Shown here: piece after piece, positions 1 through 14,016 of the stretch
Layout: every line of letters begins with the position of its first letter
Numbering within the stretch: the first letter of the stretch is position 1
NCBI RefSeq assembly: GCF_032854445.1
Contig: NC_088306.1
Coordinates: forward strand, 26,261,764 to 26,325,763
DNA: 64,000 bases
Direction of reading: 5' to 3'
Source of the DNA: Liolophura sinensis
Taxonomy: Eukaryota; Mollusca; Polyplacophora; Chitonida; Chitonidae
Program-made: the position numbers and the translations under genes
The notes under the pieces: model-generated
The model's input: only the letters and a program-made list of their open reading frames with translations
Databases searched by the model: none
What the model was told of the DNA's origin: nothing

Positions 1-1230
1 CCTCAGTCACGGTTTCATTCTAACTTTTCATGTAAATGCATAAATAATATAGCAATTCACACGCCCCCTAGCACCATGGCTTAAGCAGAATTAGGTAAAA
101 AAATTATGCAGTGATGTTAATTGCAAGTTATTAGACATCAGTGGTTTAGAATTACTCAAAATGCTGTGTTGTCATCACATTTTAACATACAGTCACAATA
201 AGGGACCAGGTCTCGGGGGTGCTTTCTCTCACAGTTTTCTGAACAAGTAAAGTTAGGAATATGTTGTTCATTATATCCAGTAACCATGTGTAAAAAAGGG
301 AAACTAAAAATTCACACTACAGTTACATGTCTACTGGCTAAAAAGAGCAGACCAGGTGTTCCAAAACTTCGAAGTATTAGAATAGGTGAAATATTCTTTA
401 GAGCGGCGTAAAACTCAAAGCAAACAAATCAATAAATACATCAAGTCACGTATATGACCAGGAGAGAGACTTAACTGTGAAGTAGGAAATACTGACAACT
501 GACAACAAAATGCATTTTTTTCACAGTTACTCTTTGCTTTCCGAGTCAGAATTACTGTAGCACAACCTTCTTAAGATGTTTGCTATTACACTGGTGTTTG
601 GACGCTGTATGAGGATACCTTCACTGTTTTCAAATCAAAACGTTTTTAACGTAAGATTTACCAAATTAAGGGGCTGCGATTTATCCATTCTCTACATTAC
701 TTGCCCGGTTATAATCCTAATTACTTGTAAAAGTTATTACTTTTTCAGCATATCATTGATAACTGATGATATTATTTCCCTGACATGTAATAAGCCTTTT
801 ATACACATTCCTCTGCAATTTGTCTTACATCTAAAGATTTGGGAAATGATCTTCTATTTGGCGAGCGTGATGCATATTTGCTTTCAATGAATTAAGGCGA
901 TATCTTTAACACAGAATATGTACTCTTGGACTAGAAATGAAAAAGAATTTTTCTGAGTAAACAGTTAAAATCATGTGAGCTTTGAAATCCTTCATTAGTA
1001 AAGGTACGCACAATACATTTGACAGAAGAATGCACAGTGCAGGACTACACATGACTACAACAAGTCGGTTATTGGTATGAGAGAGCATCGCAGGACAGTT
1101 ATATAGGTTGTATATTAAACAATTAGTTTCAGTCCTAATAACCAAAATAGGAAACGATCTAACTGAATTGTCGTTCGGAAAAGGTAAACAGCAAAACAAA
1201 ATGAAACTTACAGGCACAATGTATATTGTG
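1..1230. other. gene-free, AT-rich
   Basis: Many stops in all frames and no splice-consistent coding stretch or repeat recognised. The 104-codon ORF at 576..890 has no recognisable domain and low-complexity hydrophobic content. Confidence 0.5.
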
Positions 1231-1322
1231 TCTCTGTCCGGTTTCCCCCCACCATAATGCTGGCCGCCGTCGTATACGTGAAATAATATTGAGTACAGCG
1301 CAAAACACCAATGAATTAAAAT
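1231..1322 (+). repeat. SINE family A, 3' fragment
   Basis: Matches the 3' half of the fuller copies at 26028 and 31172: CCGGTTTCC, ACCATAATGCTGGCCGCC, the CGTCGTATA segment, TTGAGTAC and the AAAACACCAAT tail. It lacks the tRNA-like head. It forms an inverted pair with the copy at 1841. Confidence 0.8.
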
Positions 1323-1838
1323 CAAAAAATAACATATGTATCAACTGTCTCGTCCCATTCTCCCTTGAAGGCTTTTTGGTGATTGTAAGAACGTGAGAAA
1401 ATATTTAGTGTACTTCCAATTGACGAGTTTTAATGTTTTGGCGCATATATTGTATGTTGGTATGTGAAGTTTGCTAATATTGTACTCTGAGGTATTGCCT
1501 GTGTTGGTCTGCTTATTTTTATTTATTAATTTATTAACATATACATTTATTTATTCGGATTCAAGTATAGTGCGTTTGTCTAATTTTTCTCAGATTCACA
1601 TCAGGTAAAAACCGGAAAATATCGCATGGAACCATCTGATATAATTTAGTACGTGATGAAACGCGATGAAGTTGCGGATTGCCCAGATGGTATACTTTTG
1701 AATTGTATTTGTACAAAGACGACAACATTTTCTATTCCGCAGTCTTATGTGTCCAGAGGCAGGTTAGGCCAGAATTCTGCTGATGGATTATGTATCCCGA
1801 CCCCTTGTCCCTCTGCAATGTTTCCATGTTATTTTTTG

Positions 1839-1840
<2 letters not shown>

Positions 1841-1869
<29 letters not shown>

Positions 1870-1964
1870 TTTGATTGGTGTTTTACGCTGTACTCAAGAA
1901 TACTTCACCTATACGACGGCAGCCGGCATTATGGTAGGAGGAAACCGAGCCGAGCCAGGGGAAA
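1841..1964 (-). repeat. SINE family A, 3' fragment with (ATTT)n tail
   Basis: Minus-strand copy. Read on the plus strand it begins with an (ATTT)n run (the element's 3' tail), then GATTGGTGTTTTACGC, a GACGGCAGCCGGCATTATGG segment and GGAGGAAACCGAGCC. Truncated before the tRNA-like head. Confidence 0.82.
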
Positions 1965-3860
1965 GTTATTGTTTTAATGACAACACAGCAATGGGAAAAT
2001 TTTAGACCAAAGATGTCTAATAGATTAGTGCTTTTTTACCTAATTTTGATAAAACCAACAGGGAGGGCATAAGTTGCTGCAATTTAAGCTTTAGCATAAA
2101 CAGGCAGAATAAAATTCTAACTGGGATAAATTGACAGGAGGCCGAATTTAATGTTTGTGTCTGGTCATTTGTCAACTGTCACAGCTACTCTGCTCTGAAT
2201 TTGCTCTCTTTTTGTACCCTGTCCTGTCAGGTTTACGCCCAGATGGATATATTATGTTTTGAGACTGTTAATTGTTCTTACGTAATACATATTATGGAGC
2301 ATTGTAACATTTATTGGATTTTGTGTGTTGTGTGTCTATTTTAATCAACATCAAAAGTTATTACCACGAAAACTATCTGGTCCATGCAGTGTATTCCATA
2401 AAACGCGCTCACTCTGAGTTTCTTACATTTTACAATTAGTTTAGTGCTCTTGTAAGTATATTTGGAGTGATTGTCGAAAATCTCTGGCAATCTGTTTGCA
2501 AATTCCGCTAAACCCGCGATTAGTGGAGTATATGCATCGTTAGGAATGAAACCCTCGCCTTGGACAATAGCAATCAAAGCGCATCTCTATACATATTTTG
2601 ATGAACGACAACTTACAAATTGAGATAAACATTTAATTAACGACTTTCAGACTTTCATTATACATGATTTGAATGCAGAGTAATTTTTCCTGCATCACAG
2701 AAAACTGTTGACTACATCCTTCTCATTACATGAATCCATCGCAATTTCTTACTTTGTATCCTTTTTTTTAACTTCTTCCGGTGTTTGTTTTGAACCTTGT
2801 TTTGCAAGCTGGTCTTGTGATTATTGACGCCGAAACATCCGTTATGGCTTACTACTGGCACACGATTGTGTGTATCGACTCTGAAGATTAGTATTCACAA
2901 CATGTGATTTGGTATTAATGTGTGTGTATCTATACAAAATATCATCAGTCAATGGCTGCTATATTTACCCATTACATACCATGCAGGACCATCCTAGTCG
3001 TACATGGTTTCACTGTAAATGTCGCTATTAATCGCTCCATAGTTCAAGCTAATCTCAGACAGCAGACCGCGTCCTTCAGTCACCTCAAGAACGAACTGAT
3101 TTTTGAGGTCTGCAGTGTTAGGCTTTGGTTAACGTGGGTTGTAACGTGATTATCTCCCTTTACACATAAGGAAGCTTGCGTAACTTAACCAAACCAAAAA
3201 TCATGCTATTATTTGCTATGTATTGTCACAATTTTGGCTACGTGCGGGATTTAGAATAGAGTTATAAATTATCTATGAGACAAAGCATGTCATTTGTACC
3301 TTTAAGTGTCATTTGTGCCTCCAAGTTTTAAAATTTATAATGGCAGGAAGCTTGTACACATCTTGTTACATTATCTGCGAAAGTGTATCAACATGAAGTA
3401 CACTTCTGGTACTCTAAGCTAAATTTTTAATATTTATAATCGTTTATTTAACGGAATTAGAAGTGATTATCATTATCATTCCAGGTATGTGTTTGTTTAT
3501 TCATCTACATTATATTCTCCATTTTTTTGGCGAAAATCATTGTAGTGAATGTGAAGCCTATAGCTGTAGCTTTGTCTGTCTGTCTGTGCATGTATATATT
3601 TTTTTTTACTTTTTTGCTATTTAGCGCCCTGCTGGAAACTTTTTGTCATCGGTAGATGTCTAACTTCCCGTCCGACCCCTTCAACACGGAAACCTTACTG
3701 GTCTGTCCAAAGATTTAAACTGGACGAACAATTCTGGCATTTATCTCCATTCTCCAATCTACAAGTACCGCCTGACAATTGCGACACGTAACCGCTTCCG
3801 GTGAGTGGGAATTTGAGACGCTGCTTTGACTGTTGCTCCGTGAAGGTTAAATAGAGACCC

Positions 3861-3946
3861 ATCCCTGCAGAGATTTTATGTGAAGAGTCGTGTTTTCAGT
3901 TCTCACTGTGAGGTGACGGACTCACAATAGACACTTAACTCATTCG
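3861..3946. repeat. 86-bp diverged repeat, copy 1
   Basis: Aligns without gaps to 4621..4706 at 61 of 86 positions (about 71%) by my count. The best part is GTGAGGTGACGG and ACTTAACTCA. Unknown family. Confidence 0.6.
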
Positions 3947-4620
3947 TAATTGTTCGTTTGAAAAAGGAGTACGGGGTGGACTCCTCACGGCTGATGTAAA
4001 CCATGAGGATGGGGAAGTGAACAGACCACATGCGCCACCATTCACTTTTTACATCAATGTGGGTGATAATCTGCGCAAAATTCTATGCATTTCTTTACAA
4101 TACTCTGCTTTCTGAAGTTTCTTTCCGTGTACGATAACTATTTGTGTCAATCATAAATAAAACACCCGCTTTAAGAGTAAGATGTTGTCAAATCTGTATA
4201 GTTTGTACAGAATATTGTTTGGAGAATTTACAGAAGAAAAAATTTCTGCCGACTTTCTTATGTAAACGTTGATGTAAATGTGGTAAAGCAATAAAACTAA
4301 GTGTCAAACCAGATATTCTAATGCAACTCGTTAACCCAAAATGGGCGTTCAAGGTCGATGATCATTATCCCATTTCCAAACAACGTAAAACACCAGTTCC
4401 CGAAAAAAGCAAATACAAAGCAATAGATAAGTAGAAAATAGAGCCGGTAACATGTGACAGAGAAACAAACATTGCAACAGTTTTCACTGAGGCAAAGAGG
4501 TGTTTAACGTCGTTGTCTCTGTACAAAGCCGTGGCGTAAACGTCTGATGAGTGCTTGTATGAGTGAATTCACGCGGCGTGAATTTGATTGAAGGTCTAGA
4601 AGACAAAAATACAGTTCGAT

Positions 4621-4706
4621 ATCCACTCATAGATTACATCTTAGGACTTGTGTGTTTTGCTGTCACCATGAGGTGACGGGGACATAATAAACGCTTAACT
4701 CAGTCG
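4621..4706. repeat. 86-bp diverged repeat, copy 2
   Basis: Direct-orientation partner of 3861..3946. A weaker echo (GAGGTGACG, then CTCAACTCAG) occurs near 13729. Confidence 0.6.
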
Positions 4707-7700
4707 CGCAGGATTGTCAAATCCTCTGGCATGGCAGGACCTTCTTGCAATGGATAAAATTGTCTATTGAGGTCATGCCATGAGGTGTCTGAGATGGGCG
4801 GATTGGCTGACATCAAGATTAAATGCAGACACCAGAGATAAGATCAACATTCTCCGTGTTTTTTTCACCAGCTCCGTTCTATGCACGAATATACAAGAGG
4901 CTAATTGACAACGGTGAAGTGTGGCGGACAGTTTAGTCGTAAGGTTGTTGGGAATTAAAGGGGTGCGCTTGGGTGGGGTGATGTGATGTGATGTCCGATT
5001 CTTTAGATAGCCTCGTCGCGAGATTCCACAAGACATTGTCCCGGATTTTACTTGCGAGGACCTTTTCCTGTACAGATTCTTATCTCAGTGAGATGACATC
5101 TGGACAATGCAAAGGCCACGGTCCGTTGGCTAACATCGCAACAAAAACTTATTTGCTAAAGAAAGACTTGGGGTTAACCGAAATAACTGTATATTTGGCA
5201 AAACCTTTAACATGTTCACACAGGTAAACTTTTTATCAGTCGAATCATACCTGTTACACTATAATATAAATGGGCATGACCGCTGGATTCTGAACCTACC
5301 GGGCTCGACGTGATATTGTACGGGTCCAAAAGGCCCCTTGACTGACACCCTCACACAATTTCACATCGCAGCAGCTTTGTTCTCGTTTTGAAAGAATACG
5401 CTCCCTACCCGTCGTGAAGGGGGTAATTTTCTCCCTGAAGGATCTGGTATCGCCGCTTATAATTTAATCGAAATCTCTCCGCATAAATAGTCCCTTAGAG
5501 CAGGCCAAATCGCTAATTGCATTTACCTGTTGCCGAAATGACCTACCTCTTTAAAATGGGGCGGGGCCATTTGGTTGTGTCCATATATATCTCAGCAGGA
5601 AAACAACCGTGATGCCGTTTAGCCCACGCGGATTGAAAACATGGAGCTAATTTGATCCACTGGCCGGACGGACCATACATGTCAACGTGCAATATATGTG
5701 TTGAAAATTTGGAGAACAGACTCAACTCAGGTGGGTTTTAAAAGAGCATTGGACTGTTGCATATATAAACGACGGATTTAAAGCTCGGGACAGGTAGACG
5801 TAAACTATGTAGAACAAGTGCGCGTGTGTACTGGTTTTATCCCGTTGATTTTAACCATAGTTCGTACAAGTCCCTAAGTTTTTAAAAATTCATTGTTGAC
5901 TATTTTTTCCAACTTCATAGCAATCTATACATGATGATTTTCTTTAAATCTTGTTAGAAGGCGCCATTGTGAAGTATGGCGTCAATATCACAGAGTATCA
6001 GTTTGTACTGTAAAATCCTACTGTCTTTAATGTGACGTCATTATGATGATCTGGGAAAGGAACGAGTGACGTTCATAATATCGCCTTATTGTCCTTTTCT
6101 GGGCCGTGTTCCATTGCATACCTGTCGACAGTGTGTTTCATGTGCAGCCGACCGTCCCCTGATCGAGGTAGAAGGTTCGAATATAGCTCTAGCCGCTTCA
6201 GCTAGGCTTTTAATGCTGTAGTTTTCAGGTGACTGACGAAGGACGTAAACCTGACAGTCCTCGTACATTTCGTGCATTCAACGAGAATGGACTTTCCAGG
6301 TCAATAATCACAAGGTCAGTTCCCAAAACAACATACAACACAAATCACCAAGGAAGTCCACGAAATTAAGACGAATCTGTGCAAAGAGAGGCAGTCACAC
6401 ATTTCGATTATGTTGTAATATGCAAGGAATGGTATAGGTGAATGAATGAAATATTCAATATCAATATTCAGTAAAATCAAAGACGGTCGTTATTTACTTC
6501 TCCTATAGGTCAGATACGGCTACAGGCTGGCTTGCACTCCGTTGTTTTTAACTACAGTTCACAGTGCATTTTAAGGTTGATGTATTTGTACACCGGTATT
6601 ATCGCCATACGTCAGGCAGCACTTTAAACCCAACAAGTCTCACACTATACACGTGGACACGGTCCATGGCACAACAGAAATTTGGTGGAGCACAAAGTGT
6701 AGAGCACACCTCTGTAAAACATCAGACAAGTCTCCAGTGTAACACTAAAGTCAAGCCGACGAGAGCTGGATTCGAAATGCCGACATCGCTGGCCGTGAAG
6801 ATGTCGTATGTCGTTTAAAGTCATCTCCAAGAATATTTCATCTGTGCGACAGATGACAGATTTGTGAGTGACGGAAACTTGACACAAAACTGTGACAATA
6901 AAAAAATGTGACAGAAAATCACGTGACCTCGCCTTATCTCATCTGACATACTTTCGACTGAATGTCGCAATGGAGCCGAGGACAGCTGGCTGCGAACACC
7001 CCACCTGTATCGGAAATTATAATCAGGTGACAATGATTCGTATATGTTTATTTTAGCCATGCGACAACAGTTTGCTCACAGAGCGCCATCGGTCCACAAC
7101 ATTATGATCATGTTGTGTTCACTAAAAACAGCGATTAAATAAAATATGATGAATCACGTCTACAGTAACTTTTAATTGATACTTCCTTGTGAGAAAGTAA
7201 GGGAATTGTCGTTTGCTATATAGGGACCCTTGTATAAACGAAGCATTCTTCACAAGGGTGAACTGTTGAAAGTGCTTACTTGGATTTGTTTCGCGGTAAA
7301 AGCTGTTTGGCCTGACTAAATGGTCTTCATGAAATGACAATGTGCGTGAAAAAATTGTCCCTGCTTTTCAGTTCTTTTCAAGCGTTTCACGATTCCCACC
7401 ATCCTCTGGGCTTCAGTCTGCTGGGTTCGCTTAGTCACGCTTTCTGAGACGGGAAACGATCATAGTTCGGGATTATCTACGCTCGCTTTACTGACCTAAG
7501 AGCTGTGGGTCTGTTGGGAATCGCAACTCCACCCCTTTTAATTCCGCTCCCTGAGAGACCGAGCTGAAAAGGTTCCTACACAGATTTCCAATAAAACCAA
7601 CCAACTGTTATCAGAGGGCATCACGCTGGCAAAGAAATTGCTCGACAATGTTGTTGAAAATTGGCAAGGTAGAAGTGGAATTCATCGCCAGGAACTAATC

Positions 7701-10700
7701 AACTAACCAACCATGAGCATAAACTAAAGCTTCCAAGACAATTCAGTAGTTCCGGGGTGGCGCAAGCTTCTGGCTCAAAGACTAATCTCAATGTGCATCG
7801 ATAAGTGGACCCCCAGTGAACCGTTTACAGGCTGTGAGAAAAACTGTTCTATAAAATTGATCCTGGAGGAACATTGAAATTCTCTTTTATGAAGAATTCG
7901 ACAATGTTTGTATGCTTTTTCTTTCTCCATGCAGGATAGAGATTATTCACTGATTGCTTTTTTTACACAAAACATAAATGCGGGCTACTAATGTAGCTGA
8001 CCGTTTTTCTTTATTTTGTAAAGGATCATGAAATTAAAAAATAGCATTTCTTCTCAACAAATGTGTTTGTAAAAGCCTATTTTGTGTTCTTTGTGTGTAA
8101 AGAACATCCTGCAAGGACTATTACTTGCCTCAATTTTGAATGACATAGGTTAAAGAAATTGTGGAATCCTTTGAACGTTCGATGAAAGGTTAAATATTAA
8201 GAGTTGAGGTGTACCAATTTTGTTCTAAATTATTTAACTATTTTTTTTCGTAATCGAACGAATCCTATTGCAAGATAGCTTTTATATCAGACTTACCGAA
8301 ACTATTGACCAGATATAGGTTTATCCTGTTAAATGGTATATTTTTCTTGTTCTAAATTGTGAACACGATCGTGTCTTGGACAGGTAGTTTGTAAAGTAAT
8401 CAACTTTCAGTGTTACTGGGATCATTGTCACATTAAGCGGTCGTTCACGCTCGCTTGCCCAGTCGATGAAAACCAACGTTCCATGAAAACCAATAGATTT
8501 GAATACATGTAGCTGTACCTGGCACGGAGGAAAGTTCGTCAGAAATTTGCCAAAGGTCACTGGTTTACCCTCGCGGTTTCCACAACCAATTATTATGACC
8601 ATTGTCGTATATATGCATACATAAATTGGTATATATTGTGACTCCAATCTATGGAATGATTTGCGCCAAGGCAACAAGATGTGTTTCAGGGAGTTGGGCT
8701 GTTGCAATCAACAATGGTCAATCCACAGAGAACTATTGTCACAGTAATGTGTCCTAAAATCTGTGCATCTTACATAAATGATTCCCCACATCTTTAAAAA
8801 CAACTTTCATTTTTCGGTGGACAAAGCAGACCGTCTAAAAGTAGCTGACAGGCCTTCCCATGTAATAAATATATCCTGGAATTATATAATTTAACATGTA
8901 ACAAACATATCCTTGAATGGTGTAATTTTACATTTTGTGCGGCAGGAAACAGCTCTTTATAATGACCATGCATATTTGTACAAGAGTCCGTTTGAGGATA
9001 GCTACACAAATCCAGGTTAAAAAAGTACATATTGCATGTATCAGCAACATGGAGAAATTTAAAGATGTATTTCCGCGAACACTAAACCTTTGTTTGTTGA
9101 TACTTTTTGGGAATCTTGTCCAATTATTCCAAAAAATCTACGTCTCAGTTGCCCAAGAACATTTGTGTTTCTTCAAGAGCCTTCAACTGGCTACTGACAC
9201 CTCGCCGTCACATGGTCGACCTTTTAACGGAAGTAATATAAACATGCCAGAGCGCATGTCAGAGGGTAAAATGAACATTTGAAGGAAACGCGAGACGGAG
9301 CATTGTCCGCCAACAACAACACTAGACTGACAGACTGACGGAATCAAAATAATCGCTGAGGCGCCCAGTTCGAATACCACGCATTTCCTCCCTCTTAAAA
9401 GAAGTCTTCAAACTTCAACTCGCTGCCTTGTTGCGGAAAACAGCGTGTTCATAAAATCACGCCGTCACGGGGGGTCGCACTGGAAGACTCAGAAAATTAA
9501 AACCTGTATAACAATTCTGTTTTACCGCCATTCTCTTGGCTTGTCAGTCAGCGATGCGGACGTTTCACAGTCCACGTCAAGTGACCAAGAACGAGAACTC
9601 TTTCCGCCGCCATTTGTACGACAGGTAAATATTTACTCTGGGTTCTCCATACCTATGTATGTTTAGAGTTCTCGGGAGCTGTTAAAATTCCTAACCTGTA
9701 GAGCAGGTGGTTTTCTGTTAGAACTACTGTATATAATGATTCATACGACACGTGCCTCTCTTAAGAATGATTTTAAACTTTGTTTCGAAATGTAAGTTTC
9801 TTCCAAATTCCAGTTCACAATTTGAATTTGCGTTAGCATTTTTGTATTATCGAGCAGGGCTTGCTCGCAGATGCCCAAAGTGCAGATTGCATGAAACTGT
9901 CGTTAAATGTGAACATACAATCTATACAGTCCCCAGAATACTGTATAAATTGATAAAATTTATAAATTGGCATCCGACACAGATTTTAATTTGGCTAACA
10001 CAAGCTAATGTCCAATTACCTAACAGAAAAATTTAATCCGTTTGCAAACTTTCCTCACTGCATTTTTTCTTTCAAATTTCACTGACATTCTTGAACGTTA
10101 CGATCGTTTTTATTAAACATCTCCAGTTTTCATTTCAAGTGCATTAATGAAAATGAAGGAGCATGAAACAACCAACATTGAGGAACAGTGGCATAAATGA
10201 GTCATATGAAACAGTGCAGTTTTTTCTATCATCCGAGGACAATCCACAACTCTGTCTACATATTTAACCATATTTTTGTACTTCAAACTATAGATGCATA
10301 CTGCCAATAAAAACAAACAGGATACCATATACCCGTAGTAACAATTTTCACATTGGTCAACTAATTGCAGTGTAGCTAATGTTTTTTACTAAACAGAAAT
10401 CCATGGTCCCCATTTCCTGTTAAACTTAAATAATGCGACCATATAATTTTGCATTTACTACTTTTCAGTATTATAACCTACTGACTCCAGTCGCACAAAT
10501 ACTGCAGGAGACGTTTTATTTTAATTTCACATAAGTGTATACATATCATCATCTACATTCATCGGTCCTTTTTTCACTTTGTGTTCTGTAAAGTGGATGT
10601 CCTTTTGTTAACCTATATTTCCGATGGTTATATAAGCGTTTGCCAAAGACGGATTAACTGTTTAAAGAATTCTTTAGCATTATACACCAACCATACTTCT

Positions 10701-11716
10701 GAGAATAATGTTGTGCAGCTTTTATGCTTGTTTGGACCAAAGTATAACAGTAAAGTCACTGAGAGCGCTATTATATGAGATTGGTTTATCCCTCGTACTG
10801 TGCCATAAAACATCAACAACTCTGTATAAGCTGCACTAATATACCGTAAAAGCCTTGGAACTTCTTCTTTTCTACAACATAGAGTTCAAAAAAAGGGAAA
10901 ACAAATAAACCAACTCTTTAAAACATTACTGAACTTTTGTGATCGGAGGAGACATAGCAAAATGAGCTTTATAGCAACACTCGATAAAACGTGATAACAC
11001 GAGGCCGTATAAGAGAAGGAAAACAAACCATCGCATTCAAGCAAAGCTGCTTTTGGAGAAAACGTCTGTGAATAAAATATCTTGAACATAGAGAGAATAA
11101 TAGCGCCCAAGTGAGACTAAAAAAACAACCATGCTATTTTAAACAGGCCCAAACCTTTTAGATATCAATACCAACAGTAAATTGGTCACATTGTCCTGAT
11201 GAATTAGAAGCATTTAAAAGGTTGTCGGATTTGCTGATTATAGTGAAGACGATACTCAAAACCACATCCTATCGTCGACGGTCTGTCTGCATATATTTGT
11301 TATTTTACGGGTCAATATGAGCTTTCTATCGCCAAGCAGATGGTTGACATGAATCAGCCCTTGAAGGGGGAAAACCCACCCAAACCAGACGGGGTGTTCT
11401 TGTCAGGAGTTCAATGTTTGCTCTCAGCACGAATCCCCGCCCACACAGAACGATCCCCACCGTATCAGGAAGCTATCCTGTATCGGTTAAAAAGGCTTGT
11501 ATATAGCTATAAAAACAAAACCATATTTCCATTATGATAAACAAATGAAGCATTTATGACAAAAGTGCTTTAAAAAAAATGTATCACAGACCATAGCTTA
11601 CATGGAAATTCCAACAAGCAAGCCGAATGATGTGATACCTAAAATGCTATTTCAAGTATATGTGCGCTTATGGTTTGTTTGCCATTTACAATGCATGTTA
11701 GAAAATAATGCAAAAG

Positions 11717-11738
11717 CAACAACAACAACAACAACAAA
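11717..11738. repeat. (CAA)n microsatellite
   Basis: About seven AAC/CAA units in a row. Confidence 0.85.
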
Positions 11739-12340
11739 ATCAATAAATACAGAAACAAACAAAACGCATAGCTATGTGTGATGACGCTTTACAAAGCACG
11801 GATATACTAATGCATGCCGAGGACCAACTCTGTCTGTATATAAGTACAATCAATAAATAAATTAAAATAATTCTATTTGCAAGAACATCATAAATATTTG
11901 ATAATTCAAGTAAAAATTGATTCATCAAGGAAAAAGCTAAATGTTGAGTATGAAACTGCTATGTGAGTCATTTGAAATCGCTGGTAGCTCGACGAATCTC
12001 CTGAGAAATCAAATGATGTTCGGGAATGCCTGTTTTGGTGATTCGTTTGCCACGTTACCGGAGAGAAATGTATTTACCATGGCTTCATTTTCTTTTCACA
12101 CAGAAGCAGATCACTATTCCATAAAGTTCATTGCTGTGGTATAAGTGAAATGTTCGCAAATATGGCGTAAATCCCTGATCAAACACATTTATACATAGAA
12201 GTAAACATCCACCTTTTTTTTACTCAAACACATTCGGGAGGATTTTTGGGTGTGTCGTAACAAATTTCTGTTGTAATCAGTCTCCTGTGTTTGTGTGTTT
12301 AAATCACCATCAGAATTTGAAACAGCTCACAAAATAATAC

Positions 12341-12427
12341 GAGTTCAATAATGACTCTCGTCGTCATGACTGAAAAATTGCGAAGTACGACTTTAAACCC
12401 CAAGTACTCACTCACTCACTCACTCAG
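12341..12427 (+). repeat. SINE family B, 3' fragment
   Basis: CGTCGTCATGACTGAAAAAT, CGACTTTAAACCCCAAGTAC and then (ACTC)n match the 3' end of the family B element at 27180..27530 in inverse orientation. The (ACTC)n is the element's own simple-repeat tail. Confidence 0.7.
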
Positions 12428-13454
12428 TATAGGCCTATAAGGTCACAATGAATCCAACAATCAAGCTCAATGGTTAAAACCCGATTATCTTTAACTGATA
12501 CGTCTTATAATCCGTGCAAATCTTAATTCAATTTAATCTTAATTAAATTATGTATTCCTTGCTTTTTTTTCACCATGATCTTAGCAACATTTCGTAGAAA
12601 GGTAAGTGTAAAACAAGGTAATAAAATACAGATTGAAATATCAACAAAAAGTACTGAGTAAGCGAGTATGAAGTTGTTCATGATATTCACATCCATTTTA
12701 CGATCGTTAAAATTTTAGGTAAGTCAAAAAAGCAGAACCGGTTTATTAATCGTTGATAATGTATTAAAAATAAGAGTATACCGCAAAGTTTTGGATTCTG
12801 TTCCTTGTTTTCTTAAATCCGATTTTTTGAAAATCTATTTCACACCATCAACGATAAAAAAAAGTCTGGCATAAAAGACCAATAACCATTAAACTATGAT
12901 CTTGCCATTACCAATCTAGGTGTATCGTTTTCGGTTCTGATTTCAGCCGTTTTTAACTACACGGATAAATGATTTCTGAACACAGTTTATATAAGTTAAA
13001 GCGAAGCGTGAAATACGTTAAATTTGACGCAAATTTGACCCGTTTTACATTTCGCGTGTTGTCTACATAATGCCTACCGTATTCGCACGCATCAAATCTG
13101 TTTTTAAAAAAACGTAACACTTCTGCTACCCGGCGGTTTGTGCTGCAGCCAGTTAGTGAGGTCTTTGCCTCAGTGGGTGTACCTTCAGGGGTAATAACAT
13201 GGTGTATATATATACGTAAAGCTGTTCTCTTTTTCACCTGCAGATGTGTTTATTGATGTTGTTAGCGGCCTTACGTCTTGCAATCGCTATATCCCATAGC
13301 CTCGCAGCGCCTACCCTTTGTATCAAACGTAGACTACCTAATATCGAATTAGACACCTTGGGAGAGTGAGGTCGGACTGAATCTGTTTTTACCCGTTCCT
13401 CACAAGTGTTTGGCTGTCGACGAATAAAAAATAATTATTCCCTGAGCTGGTAGA

Positions 13455-13690
13455 GTCTTTTCAGATGAGCAGAGGCGGTGAAAACATCGTGCTGGGAATC
13501 GCGGCGTTCGCAGTGGGGTTCGCAGCCGACCTTGTGTGCGGCCGTCAACGAGCGGGGCTGTCAGTGAAAGGCAGCACGCCGAGGAAATCGTCGCTGTCTG
13601 TGACTGACAAGCCCGGGCCCCCGCCAATGAGCACACCCTCCCCCAACCGAGACGCACGCACCATTCATGCGCAAATCTGTTCGCCGATTA
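13455..13690. promoter_or_regulatory. CpG-rich island, function unknown
   Basis: The most CpG-dense stretch in the left half, with many CG dinucleotides including GGAATCGCGGCG, a duplicated GTTCGCAG and CCCGGGCCC. Both strands carry an ORF of 83-85 codons here; neither has a recognised domain, and overlapping ORFs are expected in GC-rich DNA. It may be a promoter or first exon, or an enhancer. Confidence 0.35.
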
Positions 13691-14016
13691 CTTCCCTTAG
13701 AAAATCTGTGTTATAATTGTTCTGGTAATGAGGTGACGTCCAAAAAGAAAGAATTCCATCTCAACTCAGTTCCATTGTGACGGCGAATCCACCTCTGAAA
13801 AGAGTTCATTGAATCCAGGAAGAAATCACCTCTAGACTAAATTGACCCAGTGCAACTGTTCGCTATTTTCAATGAAATGGGTCCAACAGAAATCTACGCT
13901 GCTGTTTCGCCTATTAATGATATCTACTAACGAAGGTCAAAGGTATGGTGTCAAGCATGTAATGGCTTTGAAACTTTAACAGCGTATTATTGTATATGAC
14001 ATACAATATGAACTGT

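Larger units (their letters stand above)
1965..12340. other. gene-free unique sequence
   Basis: Apart from the 86-bp repeat pair I see no gene, RNA or mobile element. Short ORFs are scattered on both strands without shared frame, domain or splice logic. Somewhat GC-richer patches occur near 4560..5050 and 5540..5760. Confidence 0.5.

Noticed and set aside
906-1344. Minus-strand ORFs of 139 and 61 codons
   Set aside because: Both run through the SINE A fragment at 1231..1322, which accounts for the open frame.
2341-2577. 78-codon minus-strand ORF of protein-like composition
   Set aside because: Begins at TTG, has no domain, no splice context and no neighbouring exons.
4540-4600. CTGATGAG motif suggestive of a hammerhead ribozyme
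   Set aside because: No following GAAAC box and no closing stems, so the core is incomplete.
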